From Antedon bifida (lineage: Eukaryota; Echinodermata; Crinoidea; Comatulida; Antedonidae): 64,000 bases of DNA. The stretch covers positions 3,281,001 to 3,345,000 of the forward strand of contig OY727098.1 of the NCBI GenBank assembly GCA_963402885.1, written 5' to 3'. Shown here one piece after another: positions 41,101-56,100 of this stretch. Numbering within the stretch: the first letter of the stretch is position 1; each line of letters opens with the position of its first letter. The notes below the pieces were generated by a model that saw only the letters and a program-made list of their open reading frames with translations, was not told the DNA's origin and made no database searches. A program made the position numbers and the translations under genes.

Positions 41101-44100
41101 TAAGCGATGAAGAATTTTGATGAATCATATACAAACTGTCAAGGAAAATCAGGTACAACTTTAAAAGAAGCAGAATGAATCGAAAGCAACAGAATGTTAA
41201 ATAACGGATTGATTTGAAAGCTTGCATTCCAAAATTAAATTCAGATTTGATGTGCTTCTTCTCATAAGAAGTAATCTTATTAATTATAAACTTATAGAAA
41301 ACTTAAACTTATTAAACTGTAGGATCAAAATATTGGTTTTCTCATGCTTTAGTAGAGAAGAGTGGGGTTGGGAGGAGACTTCAATCAGAGATTTCATTTC
41401 CTGTCTTCTTTCATGTACTAAAGAAGGACAGTTTGATAGGTAAAGACTAATTAATGTCAATCCTTCAATTGATGTAAGTTGGCAACAGGATCTTCACCCC
41501 ACCAGTACCCATATTTCTTCTGGACATAATCTACATAAGAACAGAACAGAAGATGACACTTTTGTTAAATAATTGAAATACAAAATGGAATGGCACTGTT
41601 CACTGGAAAAAGTGTTACTGTGCTATGGGTATACATAGTGGAACATTTTAAAATACATTTGACCTGAAACCTTGAAATACCGGAATGGTGTCCGACGGGG
41701 CTTAGGTTTTTGCCAACCCCGAAACCAGTTCTAGAAATACCAGGATGGTGTCTGGCGGAAGATAGTTTCACCATGTAGTTTAAGTTCTTTTGATTTGTTG
41801 TTAGCCGAAACCGTTCAAATTCATTTTAATGTAAATGTTTTTTAAATGTTTACAATAAATTGACTTGACTTGACCTGATGGTACGTCCGTATTGTAGTAT
41901 ACAGTATCTGAAAGACATTGGAAGCTGGTACCCCTTGTAACTGCATTTTTCTGAACTTGTTTGACATTTGTGTTTTCAGGTTAAGTATTAACAACTTATA
42001 TCATGTTCTAGATAGATGGGTAACCTAACCACAACTGTTCCTAATTAGATGATGGAAATAATTATTCACTTTGTTTATTTTAATATGTTTTGTGTTAAGT
42101 ATTACGAGTCGCCTTCTATCTAGGTGCCTTGCACCTAACAATGTATATACCCCAATGATTGAGCTTTTTCATCTTTTATGGGTTAAGTATGACAACTCCT
42201 GCTTAATGTTGGATGTTGCCTGTCATGATCGGTGAGTCACATGATTCAATTATATGCTGTGAGGTGGTAGTAATGCTCTTCAGGTGTATGGATATTAAAT
42301 ATGAATCTGATTATAGATTATTATAGGTGTAGATTTACCCATTTTTCCATCTCGTATACTAACCTATATAAATATATTTTTCTGTCTGAATTTTTATACT
42401 GTTTCTGCTCTTTGTTTATCTCAATTGAGATCCATTAACTGCATTTTATTTATAAAAAAACAAACACAAACAAATGTTAATATATAGAAATAATCTTTAA
42501 TATTACTACACATCAAACTTTATGTGACAAAAAATGTGCACATATCACTACCATACTTGGGGATATCACTACCATATTTGGGCACTTCATACTTTTTTTC
42601 TCAAACTAGTTTGATAGTGTAGACAGAGCTTTATAATGTGATGCGCTTAGAGGCTCTGTGCATTAGCGCTATATACAGTAAGATCGAGGTATTATTATTA
42701 TTCTTAGTAGAATGCTGATAATATTGTTGAACTGATACATAAATTGATTGATTGAATTGATAAAATTGAACATATGGTGAATAATTATCAAAAATGTAGT
42801 TTCCTTCTTGCTCTTAATCATTTCATTGAGTGTTTCCCTGTTTGCAAGATGTTTTAACATACTCCTGCGATGTCTAGTATCAACATGGAAAACATAAGTC
42901 TGCATCAATTTACAGTTGTATCCCCATCAGAGAATAGTAATAATAACTCTAGAGTATTTTACTTAGCTGGTAAAAGTCCCTTGTTATGATGACTATTAAG
43001 GCTTTGTTGTCATGTCACCATGGAAATGAAAACCATTGGAAAGGATATCAATGTGGGAGTTTGTTCAGTCTGCTGCTTACCATGAAAAAATGAGATAAAC
43101 TCTCGGAAAATAACTTAATTTAACAATAGGTTAACGCCGGGAATATGGAACTAGTTGGCAAGTCTACACTGAAAATATGCAGAATCATAGCCATGGCGTT
43201 GACTTAATGAATACACTAGCTAGTACGCTTTATGCAATAGGTTGTTGCTGTTATAGAGATACTAAGTAATAAAAGAAACAACTTGTGGCAAGAATATGGG
43301 GATTTTTTATTAATTTTTTTAATTTGACTTTAATAGTTAATACCCTACCATCTTGCCAATCCATTTAAAAAAGTGCAAAATGAAAACAAAAAATAGGTTG
43401 TTGGTGTTATAGAGATACAATAAGTATTAAAAGAAAAAATAGGGCCATTTTTTGTATTGAATTTTTTACTACCCTGTCTAAGTATGTATTCAGAGGATGA
43501 TCCAGACATCTCAAGACCATGAACATGGCTATTCGTATACAGACAATTGTTTGCTATGAAAGATCACTACATTTTATATACCCTGCCTTAGATTTTTAAC
43601 AGCTAAGTTGTCTCGTGAAATACAGTAAGTCTAGTAGAATGTCTCGTGAAATACAGTAAGTCTAGTAGAATGTCTTGTGAAATACAGTTTTTCTTATAAT
43701 ATTATAAATGTTCTTTAGATATTGATGTCTTCCACCCAACACCTGTGATATCCACGGTTTAGATGCTGTGTACTTTGTTCACTTCGTCGGTGCTTTAATT
43801 CACGAGAAATTAGATAATTCATTTTAATATCAAAATTAACAGTAGATTATGCCTAATAATTGAATAATTTGCAAACAATAATTTTCAAGGTAGCAATTTG
43901 CTATTTGCAGACCAGAATAATCAGAAATGAAACTGTTGTGAGGGACTTTAATTTGCATTTAATCCAAGCGTTTCCCGACAAAAACAAACAAAACTTCTTT
44001 TGGGCAACTTTCACGAGACTTAATTTCAATATTAGGCTGATAAATATTAACTTTCACTATTTTCTTTAAGGAGCATGCAAAATTGAATTTCTTGTAGGAT

Positions 44101-47100
44101 CTTTGTGAGCACGCAGAAGATTTCCCTCATGATAGAAAACATATTCTTTTCTATTTCTATCCAGACAGAACTTGAATTTCATATCAGATAAGAGCGTAAT
44201 TAAATTTGATGTTGTATTTGTTGAAATGTTCCGTATATCAACACACTTAATTAACTGTATTCCCATATTTGGAAACTGAGAGAGAAGTATAATCTGATTG
44301 TTCTTCCTTTGTTGGTTTTTGAATATTGATACAAGATGACAAATTAATGTATTTATAAAAATGTTATCAAAATGTTTGAAAATAAAGTTATTTTATGGAT
44401 CTCATAAAACTTTAAATTTGGTAATAATTAATCATTCTTAGCAATTTTGTAATGGTTTTCCATCTGAATTGAGTGGTGTTTTAGAATGAAGTTGGCAAAT
44501 TTGCAGGGTACATACCAGTCCTTTAGGACTATGTAGCGACATTTCAGACATTTGATGAGAGAAAATCATTTTCTTTCTTGCAAATGCCTGTCCGTTTTCA
44601 TGAAAACTCATTAGATTTGAGGATGTCTTTGGTGTTATGTCATAAACAAAACCTATGAGTAGAAGAATGGGCCAAAGTTCAACAAGTTGGCACTTACATC
44701 ATACTGTGTTATTGCATCTATCAGCGCTCTAGTTTCTTGTACAGCTGAATTGATTTATAATTTGGCATATTCGTTTGGGGATTTTTACCGTAGTTTTTCC
44801 ATCGATTATGATGTAAACTGAGTATTTTTAACATTAAGTTAGTACTCAACAAACAAGATTTCGTTACTTAAAGTATACCATTCAAAACAAAAGTTACAAA
44901 TGTTCTGTTCCCAATCCATTAAGTAATTTTCTTTTGTTTCATTTTTTTTAAAATAAATCATAATTTTCATGAACTGATTGATCGCATTTCATGTCATAGT
45001 AAATTTGCCAAATATTATATTATGCTTTGTAATGCTTTCTTCAAATCAATGTAAGTTTTAATAAAAACCATTCAAGATCTACAATTGTAAATCCAATTAA
45101 TTGATGGATTTCCTCTTTCTGGGATATTAAATCCTAGAGTGTAAGATGTTACCACCCAAGGGGATTTGTCGACTTCCATGTACAATGACTGGAAAAAAGT
45201 CCATTGAGAATATAATGTTAATCTGATAACGCCCATTTATTGTCAGAGGACGGTTCATATAAAGTGGGTGTAGGTTCAATTGAGAAATGTGGTTTAGTAT
45301 GGAATAATAGTAATCTCAGATTGTAATAAATAGCATATGGGAGTGGTTGATAATTCTATATTTTATTATATTATATTTTTTATCTTCTTTGATTAAAAAT
45401 AAAGAAAATTAAAAAGTTCGTTTATATTTTATAAAAAGCATCATGACAGCAAATATAGGCAGCCTATTTAGCAAGTAAAACAGTTATAACTGTATAATGC
45501 ATTATAACTCCACCTTTCACTTCAAAATAACATTTTAAAATTACATTTTTCAGCCTAAGAACACTTTGCTGTTTATACCTACATTTTTAAATGCTACCTT
45601 ATTGTAAACCTAAACATTTGCCATTTCATATTAATCATTTTAAAAAGTAGTTTATTCCTTACGGGACAAAAAAGAAGTTCAAAATTTGATAGATTCTGAT
45701 AGTGTACAGAGAAGTTTTATACTTCGTGTAGAATTGTTGACTATCATTATATTAAATACTTCCTATCATAGTAAAATCTTATTCTCTAGATATTTTAAAC
45801 TATGACGTCTTTGCATAATATTCTCCTCCACCCAGATAGCAAAATCCTAGAGGAATGTTGACGTAAATCATGCTTCCGTTTATTATTATTATATAATTAG
45901 CACTAAACCCAAAATTTGCCACACATCTAATACACGCACTTTCAAGCAACTGACGGCACCTTTTAAACGTTTGAAGACGTGTAATTTACTGTCTCAGGAC
46001 GCGAGGCCCGTATGCGTACGGGTTGACTTTTTGGTCACTGAATTGCACTTTTTGAGCATTTGATTTTTGACCTATGTAAAAAAAAAAGTGCAATTTTTCG
46101 GAAGGCCAAAACATTTCACATAACAATAAAAAAACAATTGCAGAAAGTTACAGTCATAAAAATGTATTTTGCATTTTCCCTAAACTAGTATTAAAAATAC
46201 CTTATTTAGCCTCAGTCACTTGGGATAGATAACTCTGCTTTTATTCAGCTAAGTGTTAGAATGGCAATATAATAATTCTTTACAGAAAACCAAAATATTA
46301 AACAAATAATAGTTTATAAATGTATGTGAATGATTATAGCAAGGCCATATTACCATGTTTTTAAAATTATCCATTTGATTTTAATTAAAACTGAAAACAA
46401 AAAGGAATTTATATTCACAATGACAGATGCGCAATGATCATATTTTTTGAATTACTTTGCGAGTCTGCTTGTCCCCTTCCCCGAGTCCTTGGCCTGTCAG
46501 GGGGAAGTTATCCATTGCCTAATACTTCAAATTTTATCAATTATGATGTAATGAGAGATACTACTGTTGATATCAGCATTTAAGAAATAACATAAGATAG
46601 AAATTCATGTGGTTTTATTTAAAGGACATTATTTAATTTTTATGTATTTATTTAATTGTAAAATACTATATTCTATTTTATTAGAAAATTATTGTAGGCT
46701 TTTAGCAGTAATGAGCTAACTTTAATTGAAGAGAAAAAATGTTTGTATCACTATCATAAAAACTTCAATTACTTACTACTTAATACAATTCAATGCAAAT
46801 CTTTCTTTAGTCTGGAAAAGCTCATTTAATAGATTAAAAGTACTGGTCTCCCAAGAGAGACGGATTTAAGATAAAAAATAAAATAAAAACATTGACAGTA
46901 AAAATTTATATAAAAAATATATACATGCCTGTATTCAAGGAATAGGCATATTTACTGGAAATTTCGAATGAGGGACAATATGTTTTGACACAGGAGTAAA
47001 CCTCTATATAGGAAGGTGTCCCTACAATCAGGGATCCATGTTCCTAAAAATTATCTTACATCATAATTTCGTGCACAATGATCAAAGGATGTAAACAAAA

Positions 47101-50100
47101 ATCAATGTTGGTCATCTCTGCGGTAACTATTGATTCTATAATTCCCTGCTGAGTGGGTCTAAATGCAAAATCATTCTCCTCTGAATAACATTGAAATGTT
47201 TTGATGAATATTCTGTGTCATTCAAAATGATTCATCTATTATTTGAAGCACCAGAAGACAATGATGTGGTCCCACCCTCTTGTCATGAATTATGACATAT
47301 GTGAGACCATCATTCTCATTTAAAATTAGTTTACGAAGATTAACCTTATGTCATCCAAGATGATTCATCTATTGTTGTTGAAAAGTTCCAGCAAAAAAAA
47401 TGTGTTTTGTTATATGAATAGTTAAGCCCTAGATCCACCCACTTTTTTCTCTACTTCTCATGGCATATCATTAACAAAAGCAAAGTCATGTTTTTTTCCA
47501 AGCTAAGATTATCAAATAAGAAGAATGGCGTCGCTAAGTTAATCAAATCATTCATTTTACTTAAGTTTGTAGATGAATAACTCTACCAGCTTATTAAGTT
47601 TTTGAAAAACATGTGCTATTAAGAAAGTGTATTATATTTTAGTCACCGCCATTTTTTTTACAAAACAGCACAGCAACAGCTTGTCAGCAATAAGTATGCT
47701 CATCTGCCAAAGGGGTTACATGAGTTAAGGCCTACATTTTCGTTGACTAACGATACAGAATGAATAGCTATACAACAGTCAATGTGTTCAACCTCCTCCT
47801 TTAGTTTTCTATTATTATATCCATACTCAAATTGACAACACTAGCTGAGATGTGCACCAGAGTTAACACCTTATTCTTCTGAAAGATGCATTATGTTCTT
47901 CCAAGTGCACATGAGCCAGTACACTGTTTTACTTATCCAAGAAGACTTGTTCTACCACCAGAGCCTGTGAACCTATTTTATTAGTTTATAGCTACAATTT
48001 TTGGGTTATTGTTATCAATAACAGTACGAGAATGACAGAATATTTTGATTCAATGTAACAAATTATACACATCTTCCTTCCCAGAAAATAAAATAAAATA
48101 AAATAAAAAATAGCAAATCTTCTTGTGTAAATAGTAATAATAAATTCTTAAATGCCATGTCATTCATTACAGTATACCACACTTAAACTGTTTCAATGAA
48201 TGTATATCTCCTAATTTGGAAACTTTTTTAACAGTCTTGAAGAAATTAAATAAGCTTTTATAAATATTTCCAGCTGTTAAAATATAAAGCACAAAAACAT
48301 TTTCACATTTGACCTATTTAAAATGATCATACAAAGTAACATAAATACCAAATAGATTGAATTATTTGGGATATTGTCTTTTTTATTTCGAATTTATTTA
48401 TAGAGGTTAACCCTTCCACCTGGATGATGCTGTTGGTATCCAGGGGTACTCTAAATTCACGGTTTTTGACTTACCGTTACTGCTTGTGTAAATTGGCCTT
48501 GATGATTTTGTTCCTTTATAACACTGTCAACTGGATCAACTAACATATAACTAGGGTAGCTGTTTTTTTTATCAGTTTAAAGTAGTTACATTGTAAAAAA
48601 ATAATTTAATAATTTATGAAATATTGTATAATTGAATATTGTTAAGCATTGTTGTTGGAGCATTGCTTCCTGTTCATGCATGATATGTGTTATGAATGTA
48701 AAAACTATTATTATCAAATTACTTATGACATGCACTCCATTAGAATAGCTGGCTGGAGGCTCACCATATTTTGTTAGTTCCTCTCAAGAGACTACTTTTC
48801 CCCTAGGACTTCCACTCCCATAGTAAACTTTATTGCTGGTAATGAGCTTCCCTATGATTTACCATTGAGTCATTGATAATAACACCATCTACCATTGCAG
48901 TGAATTTTTATTTGTCGTGTATTCTTTACAGCTGATACTGCTATTAAATAGTCATTGTGGTTTTGAAATTATTATATATTACTCATTAGGCAGGGATAAT
49001 AAATTAAAACTTACAAATTCATTAGACTTTTTTAATATTCAATTCACTATTAAACTTGTTGGTCATATTACCCCTTTTATCATGGGCATGCTCACTTAAG
49101 GATACAAGCCATTATATAAATAAATTTAATGCAATATTTGTTTTCAAATGGTTACGGTTATGGCAAAGAGGTGAAGAAGATCAAAGTAGCTTGTACTTGT
49201 TATGTTATAAGGGATCTGCCTATTGATATGGGTTGCTGAATATTGGCCTTGCTGTTGTCTCTTCTCATCAACAGGGTGAATATGCACTCAGCGCCTAGAA
49301 CAACAACTGATTTAAGAGTCCATCAATTAGGTCAAGAGGCGGTGCAATCGCACATTAATAATAGTAGTATCTTTGTTTTTGTAACTGTAAATCCTGTTCA
49401 TGTAAAACTGAAATATATACAATACTATATATAGTATAGAAAAACAAAGTAATTTAAATAAATGTATATAAATTAGACCAAAAGGAAGACGGAAAACAAC
49501 ATGGATGGCAAACATCAAAAAGGAAACATGCGGACCTATACACATACTTGCTAAAAATGTACAGAGTGGCAAACACAAGTGAGACACGCAAACGACGGCT
49601 AGCGTTTAAGATGATGATGATATAAATTAAATAACCAACAGCCAAAAAAAATGTTTTTATGATCCTTACAGTATTACCATGTAAGGAAACCTTTATCTGA
49701 AATTGTTTTTTGTTATATTATTTTCAGCTGTGGGATTTTAGGTTTCCCTAAAATATAGTTTTGAAAAAGAGCAAGTCACCTTAAGATTTAAAAAAAATCG
49801 CAATAAAAATAAATTGATTGATGTGCCCGGTGATCTTTCTTTATGTGTTGACATATATTGTACATTTATATGCAATTTCGTGCACACACCTTGACCGAAC
49901 CAAGTCATTATGGTAATTGCAATGACACAGGCTTTTTCAGTGTTTTCATATTTTTATTTTGATATGATTGCAACTTGTATATATTTTTTCATTTATGTTT
50001 TATTTATTTTTTTTTATTTTATATTTTTTTTTATTTTGAATTTCTTCTTTATACTGGACTTCAGTAAAATATTTGTCTCCCAGTGTACCAAGTTTATCAT

Positions 50101-53100
50101 ACTCATGTGCAATGTATTTTTACACCAACCAACCAACCAACAAGTGTTCTATGTCCCATCCAAGGGACGGGACAGCAAGTGTATCTTGTCTAAGGAAACA
50201 GGTCTCGAACCCATGCCTCTCACATGCTAGTCTGATATCCCTTACCATTATGCCATACTGCTCTGTCTACTAAAGTGAAAAAAAAATTTTGATTTGCAAA
50301 TAATGTAGACCTGTTAAGCTCTGTCTACACTAACTTTATGTGACAAAAAAATGTGATGTGCCCATATATGGACATGATAATGTCATATCACTACCATATT
50401 TGGGCTTACTGTATCACTACCATATTTGTGCATATCACACATTTTTTGTCAAACTAGTTTGATAGTGTAGACAGAGCTTAAGATGTATAATGAAGACAGC
50501 GTGGAAATTGCATTAAAACGAGTTACCTTTCTTGACAGTTCCTTGTTTCACTATTATAGCGTATATGCCATAAGAAATACATTACATAGCATGCAATAGG
50601 GACTATTTCATTATTAAAGAAAGTTACAGTTTAACTGGAATTTGATGCAATTACTTTACATTTAACCTACATATAGGTCAGGGCATGGTCCCCGAAACAT
50701 TCACCATTATTAAATAAGAATCTCCTGGGTTCATATCATTTGCTTGTACCAGGCAGTTTCTTCTCAATTTTGTTAAAGCTAGAGAAAAAGGTAATTATAT
50801 CTTTAAAGAGAAGATGAAACTTCTTAGGAATTTATGTATTAGAAAAAATCTTCTAAATCTGCCAGCTTAAAGTACAACACAGTAGTTTTAATACAAATTT
50901 ACAGTATATGCTCAATATCAAAAACAAAATGTCTCCATAAATATTTGTGGAAAACATAAGCAGATCTTTGCCGTCAACAACATACATGTAATTACAGTAT
51001 GTCACTCAGTATAAATAATGATTTAGCTTTCACTGCCCAAATTCGAAGTTTTCTCAATTTGGGCGTGAACATTTTGTGACAGCCCATCATGGAGTGCCCG
51101 AAATTGATTGACAGAGTGTGAAATAATATTGATTTTCATAATTAAAATGCAATGTCATTGAGACAAAGAAATATTTTAGCCACAGTAGTATCATTCAGCA
51201 ATGAGAAACCATTTCTTTTGTAAAACATCCTGACAGTTTTCAGTAGTTGGCTTTAAATGACAGGAGATGTTTCTAACACATGGCAACAATTTCTTGTTTT
51301 GCTTGATTTATGTCATTTTTATTAATGTAAATAATTTCTTTTCTATTACTGAATGTGTTGGTCCAGTTTGAAACCCTTGTGGAAAGCTTATAGACCACAC
51401 ATAACAGTGAAGCCTTATACTTCCATGATCTAGATTTGTTATTTGTATCTAACCCATCAATATGAAATATTTATTAATTAATTTATAGTAGTAGTAGTAG
51501 TAGTATAGCTAGAACCCCTCCTTTATGATACCATATTAATGGGGACACTTTCCCATGAAATTAACAAGTGGTATGTTTTAATATTACCAACCCTATTCAG
51601 AGGACACTTTGATAAGTTCTAAAGGCATCCCCTTAATATGAGTTCAACTAGTTTTTTTATCATCATACATTTATCTCTTTTTGTGTTAATATAAAGATTT
51701 CTATTTAATAAATGTATCAAATAATGCAACTGTCAAAAGGTATTATAAATTAAATTGTATGTGAATGTACAGTAAATTATTTTAGTTAAATTTTTTATAC
51801 TCTAAAATGTCGACATTGATTATCTGAAAGCTCTGTCTACCCTATCAAACTAGTTTGACAACAAAATTGCGATGTGCCAATATATGGTAGTGATATGACA
51901 TCATTGATAGTGTATACAGAGCTTTAGACAAAATAAAAGTAAACTGTATAATTGAGGGGGCTATAACATAGCAACCCCAGTTTGGCAATTGTTATACACT
52001 GCATGCCTACGGCAAAAGCAATCGCATACCAACATGTTTTATCTAAGTGGTAATACATTTACAATTATTATTTGTGAAGTGATGATGGTAGAATGATGGT
52101 GGTCATAGAATCATATTGCACGCCTGAAGACAGGCAAACCGTGGTCACCAAATCCAGCGCATACCAACATGTTTATAAGAGTTTTCAGTCATCATTTTAA
52201 TAATAGTTATTAATATTGCCTCTTTCATGTGCCAGTGACACCTGTCAGACATTAAGAACAACAATATTATTGGCTGCCGTAAATTGTACAAATTGAACAA
52301 GGACGTCGCCTATGGTTGTCTATTACGTGACTAGCTTACCTGGATGAACCGACATAGGCCTTTTCCCCTTCAAGGGGAGAACATAACCGAAAAGTAACAT
52401 TTTATTCATGAACTCCCCTCCAAGACAGTGGTATCGCCCATGCGCCACGCCCTCAGGTGGGCGGCAACGCCCATGCATACCTCACCATTTCTTTTCGAGA
52501 CGTCGAAACGTTAACACGTTCCGACAACAGAGGAGAACAATAGAACCTATTGTGTTTGGACATACTTATAGTATTGTGCGAGACTGAGCCTAGCTCTGCC
52601 GTTGGAGTGGATTATACACGAAAGATCTGTTTTGTTGTGTGAGCAGCTACTGCTAGAAGCTAAAGCAACGCTACTCACGTTAAACATATCTGCCAACGAA
52701 GCTAAGTATCATAGTTTCGGCCGTTATCCGTGGGATTTCGGTCTGGTTTTTGTGTGCTAACTGAACATCGCTAGCCAAGACCCGGTGCCGGGTTTCCTTG
52801 GCCGATTGTTGTGGGCTATACGTGTGCTAGTCACCATGCCCAAGATGGCTTGTGTTGCGTGCGGGGGGCCTCGTGCCACGATAAAGTGGGATAAACATAC
52901 GAAATGTTTATCCTGTAGGGATTGCAGCCAAGCCGATCCGTGTGAAGTGTGTGTCAGGTGGCCTCCGGCGCGATTCGCCGCTCTTCCAGCACGCGCTGAG
53001 AAGACCTCGCCTATACCTGAGTCTTCCGCGGAGGCTCCGCCGTTGCCCCCGATCCCGGTAATTCCGCCGCCGATCCCGGTAATTCCACCGCCAATCCCGG

Positions 53101-56100
53101 TAATTCCGCCGCCGATTCCAACTGTTACACCGCCGTATGTTGGTCAAAATACGTCAGGTCAAGCTCCTGCGGAGCAACAATTCGACTTGTCTCCCGCCTT
53201 TCTACAGGCGGTCGCGGCGGCCGTACGGGCGCTGCCTAAGGATGGCCCTCCGCCGGTGCCATACATGCAGCCACCTCCGACTGTCCTTCTTCCCACGCCG
53301 GAACCTGAGGACGTTGACATGGAGGACGATGAGGCACTTGTGTCTTTCTCTGATTGCGACGACAGTGCGGGGGCACCCGGGCTCCAAACGTTGGTAAACC
53401 GTGTAGTACCGGCGGTGCTATCTTACCTCGGGGTAGACTACGCGTACAAGGAGGCTACGCCGCTTCCGGAGTACAAGCGCTTCACGACGTTCGGGGTACG
53501 CACTCCAGTGCGTCACGCGCGAACGAGCCCAATCGTTCCACTCGAGCCTGAACTGCTAGAACGATTGGAGAGCGTGGCCCGGGAACCGCCGCGACGGCCC
53601 GCGCCGGCCGAGTTTGCTACGGTATTCCCGGTCCCGCCGGCGCACTTTGAAGAAGTGCTTCGCTCCCCACCTATCCCGGATGCCGCGAAGGGGAGAGCGC
53701 GGGAGGACCAGGGTCTGGAATCGACTAGAACTGTTTTCCTTGACCCCACGGCTGCTAAAACCGAGGAGGCCCTCACTGCTTGTGATAAGGCAGCGCGTGA
53801 AACACTCCGCGTGCTCTCGATGGCGGGATACCTGCTCTCATTCTTGGCAGACCCGGAGCGGCCAAAAGAACTTGATCCGGGCGTGATCACGCTACTGCAG
53901 CAGATCACGGGACTTGCAGCCGACCAGCAAGCGTCAGTCGCATTAACAGCCAATGCCGCACGCCGAGTTAATTTGCTGCAAGCGACGGATATCGCGCCCG
54001 GCCATCATAAACGCTTTACTACCGTTGAGTCGTTTCGGTCTACGGACCTATTCTTTGGCACGTTCTCCCAGCGGGAGGATAAATGGGCGCGCGAACGAGA
54101 GGTTCGTAGGGAAACGCGCGCGCGCTTCCCTCAGAAGCGTGTTGCTTCTCAATCACGATCTCAAAGGGGCCCCCCGCGGGGGCCACCTCCGCCACCTCTC
54201 CAGCCGGCTCCGGTGCGTCCCACGCATCAACATGTACCACCTCAACCTGCTGCGCAGGCCACAGGTGCGTCTTCTTCACAGCCCTTTCGCGCTAACCCCA
54301 CCCGCGGTGGGGCATCGAGGGGCCGTCGTCGCGATCGACGACGATACGCGCGGCGTCGATGATGCAAGGGGACGGTCCACTCCCAGCGGGGGGAGTGGAC
54401 GGTCCACTCCCAGCGGGGGGAGTGGACGAGTGGGGGGTCGCCTCCGCGAGTTCGGAGGGGCGTGGGACTCACTCCTACAAGCGGACAGTTGGGTCTGCGC
54501 GACCGTACAGGAGGGCTACCGTATCGAATTTACAGCAACCCCGGTGCCGGGGACGATAAGCCACACTCGGATCCCGAGCGATCCACAGATGCGCGGCGCC
54601 CTCCTGGACGGCGTTTCCGACCTTTTACGCAAGGGCGCGGTCGTTCCGGTCGACGCTCGACACGCCCCACCAGGACACGAGTCTACGATGTTCCTGGCTC
54701 GCAAATCCTCCGGCGGATGGCGACCGATACTAAATCTCAAGAGTCTCAACAAGCGCTACATCCGACCAGCCAGATTCAGAATGGAGACGCTCTCCACGAT
54801 TCTGCTTGGCCTGCGACGAGGAGACTGGGCAGCCTCAATAGATCTCAAGGATGCGTACTTCCATGTACCCATCTTCGAGGCCGATCAGCGGTGGCTGCGC
54901 TTCCGCATAAGCAACCAAATTTACCAATTCGTAGCACTCCCGTTCGGGCTGTCGACAGCCCCACGGGTCTTTACGCGTGTCGTTCGGGCGCTGGCAGCGT
55001 TCCTGCATCGACACGGTATCCGTATACACATGTACTTAGACGATTGGTTGGTTGTGGCCCAGTCACGAGATCAGTTGCTGCGCAACATAGATTTCGTCCT
55101 CGACGCCACGGAACGAGTAGGTTTCTTAATCAATCGGGACAAGTCGTGCCTGCTCCCGACTCAGTACCCGCAATACCTTGGAGCCCGGATCAATCTGAAC
55201 ACATGCGTGGCTCACCCGACCGCAGCGCGAGTGGTCTCGGCGCAGGCAGCTCTGGCCGGTCTGCTCGCGAGTTCGGCTCCAACGGTATTCGACTGGCTCA
55301 GGACTCTGGGCTTCCTCGCCAGCTTCGTCGACCTACTCCCATTCTGCCGTCTCAGAATGAGACCGTTGCAGATCCATCTGCTAGCGTTTTATCGACCCGC
55401 GTCAGACTCTATCGACAAAGTGGTGCCGGTGTCCCCATTCGTGGCGACACACATTCGTTGGTGGCTAAACACAAAAACTCTCACTGCCGGCCGGTCGTTC
55501 GTCAGGTCCACGCCAGACATACGAATTACTACCGATGCCTCCGAAACCGGATGGGGAGGACACTCGGAGACGCAGCACGCTTCCGGCCTCTGGTCTCACA
55601 GCGAGGCCCGTCACCACATCAACATTCTGGAGCTATGGGCGGTGCAGCGCACGCTAAAAGCTCTCAAAGCGTCAGTGCAGGGCCGTCATGTGCTCATTCG
55701 GTCCGACAGTACCACCGTCGTGGCCTACATAAACAGAGAGGGCGGCACGCGCTCGCCAACACTCTGCTGCCATACGTGGACATTAATTCATTGGTGCATC
55801 GCGCACAAAATAACATTAACAGCAGCCCATATAGCGGGCCGGCTAAACACAGTAGCGGACGCGCTATCAAGGCCTCTGCTTTGCCCGACGGAATGGCAAC
55901 TCTCGCCGCGTATAGCCACCCTCATCTTCCACCACTTCGGGCGGCCGCTCGTAGACCTTTTTGCGACAGCGCGGAACACTCAGCTTCCGACCTACTGCAG
56001 CCGGTTCCAGGAAGCCCAAGCGTGGCAGATGGACGCCCTGTCCATCTCGTGGGACGGTCTCTGGGCGTATGCGTTCCCACCGATCTCTCTCCTCCCGCTC

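Noticed and set aside
41565-41774. 69-codon minus-strand frame over a local repeat
   Set aside because: The coding impression comes from two copies of a short GAAATACC-type repeat, with no homology recognised.
43611-43690. Short direct repeats that could suggest a CRISPR array
   Set aside because: The units are contiguous without spacers and the context is an animal intron.
53513-53953. 146-codon minus-strand frame opposite ORF1
   Set aside because: A Ser/Ala-rich antisense shadow of the Gag-like ORF.
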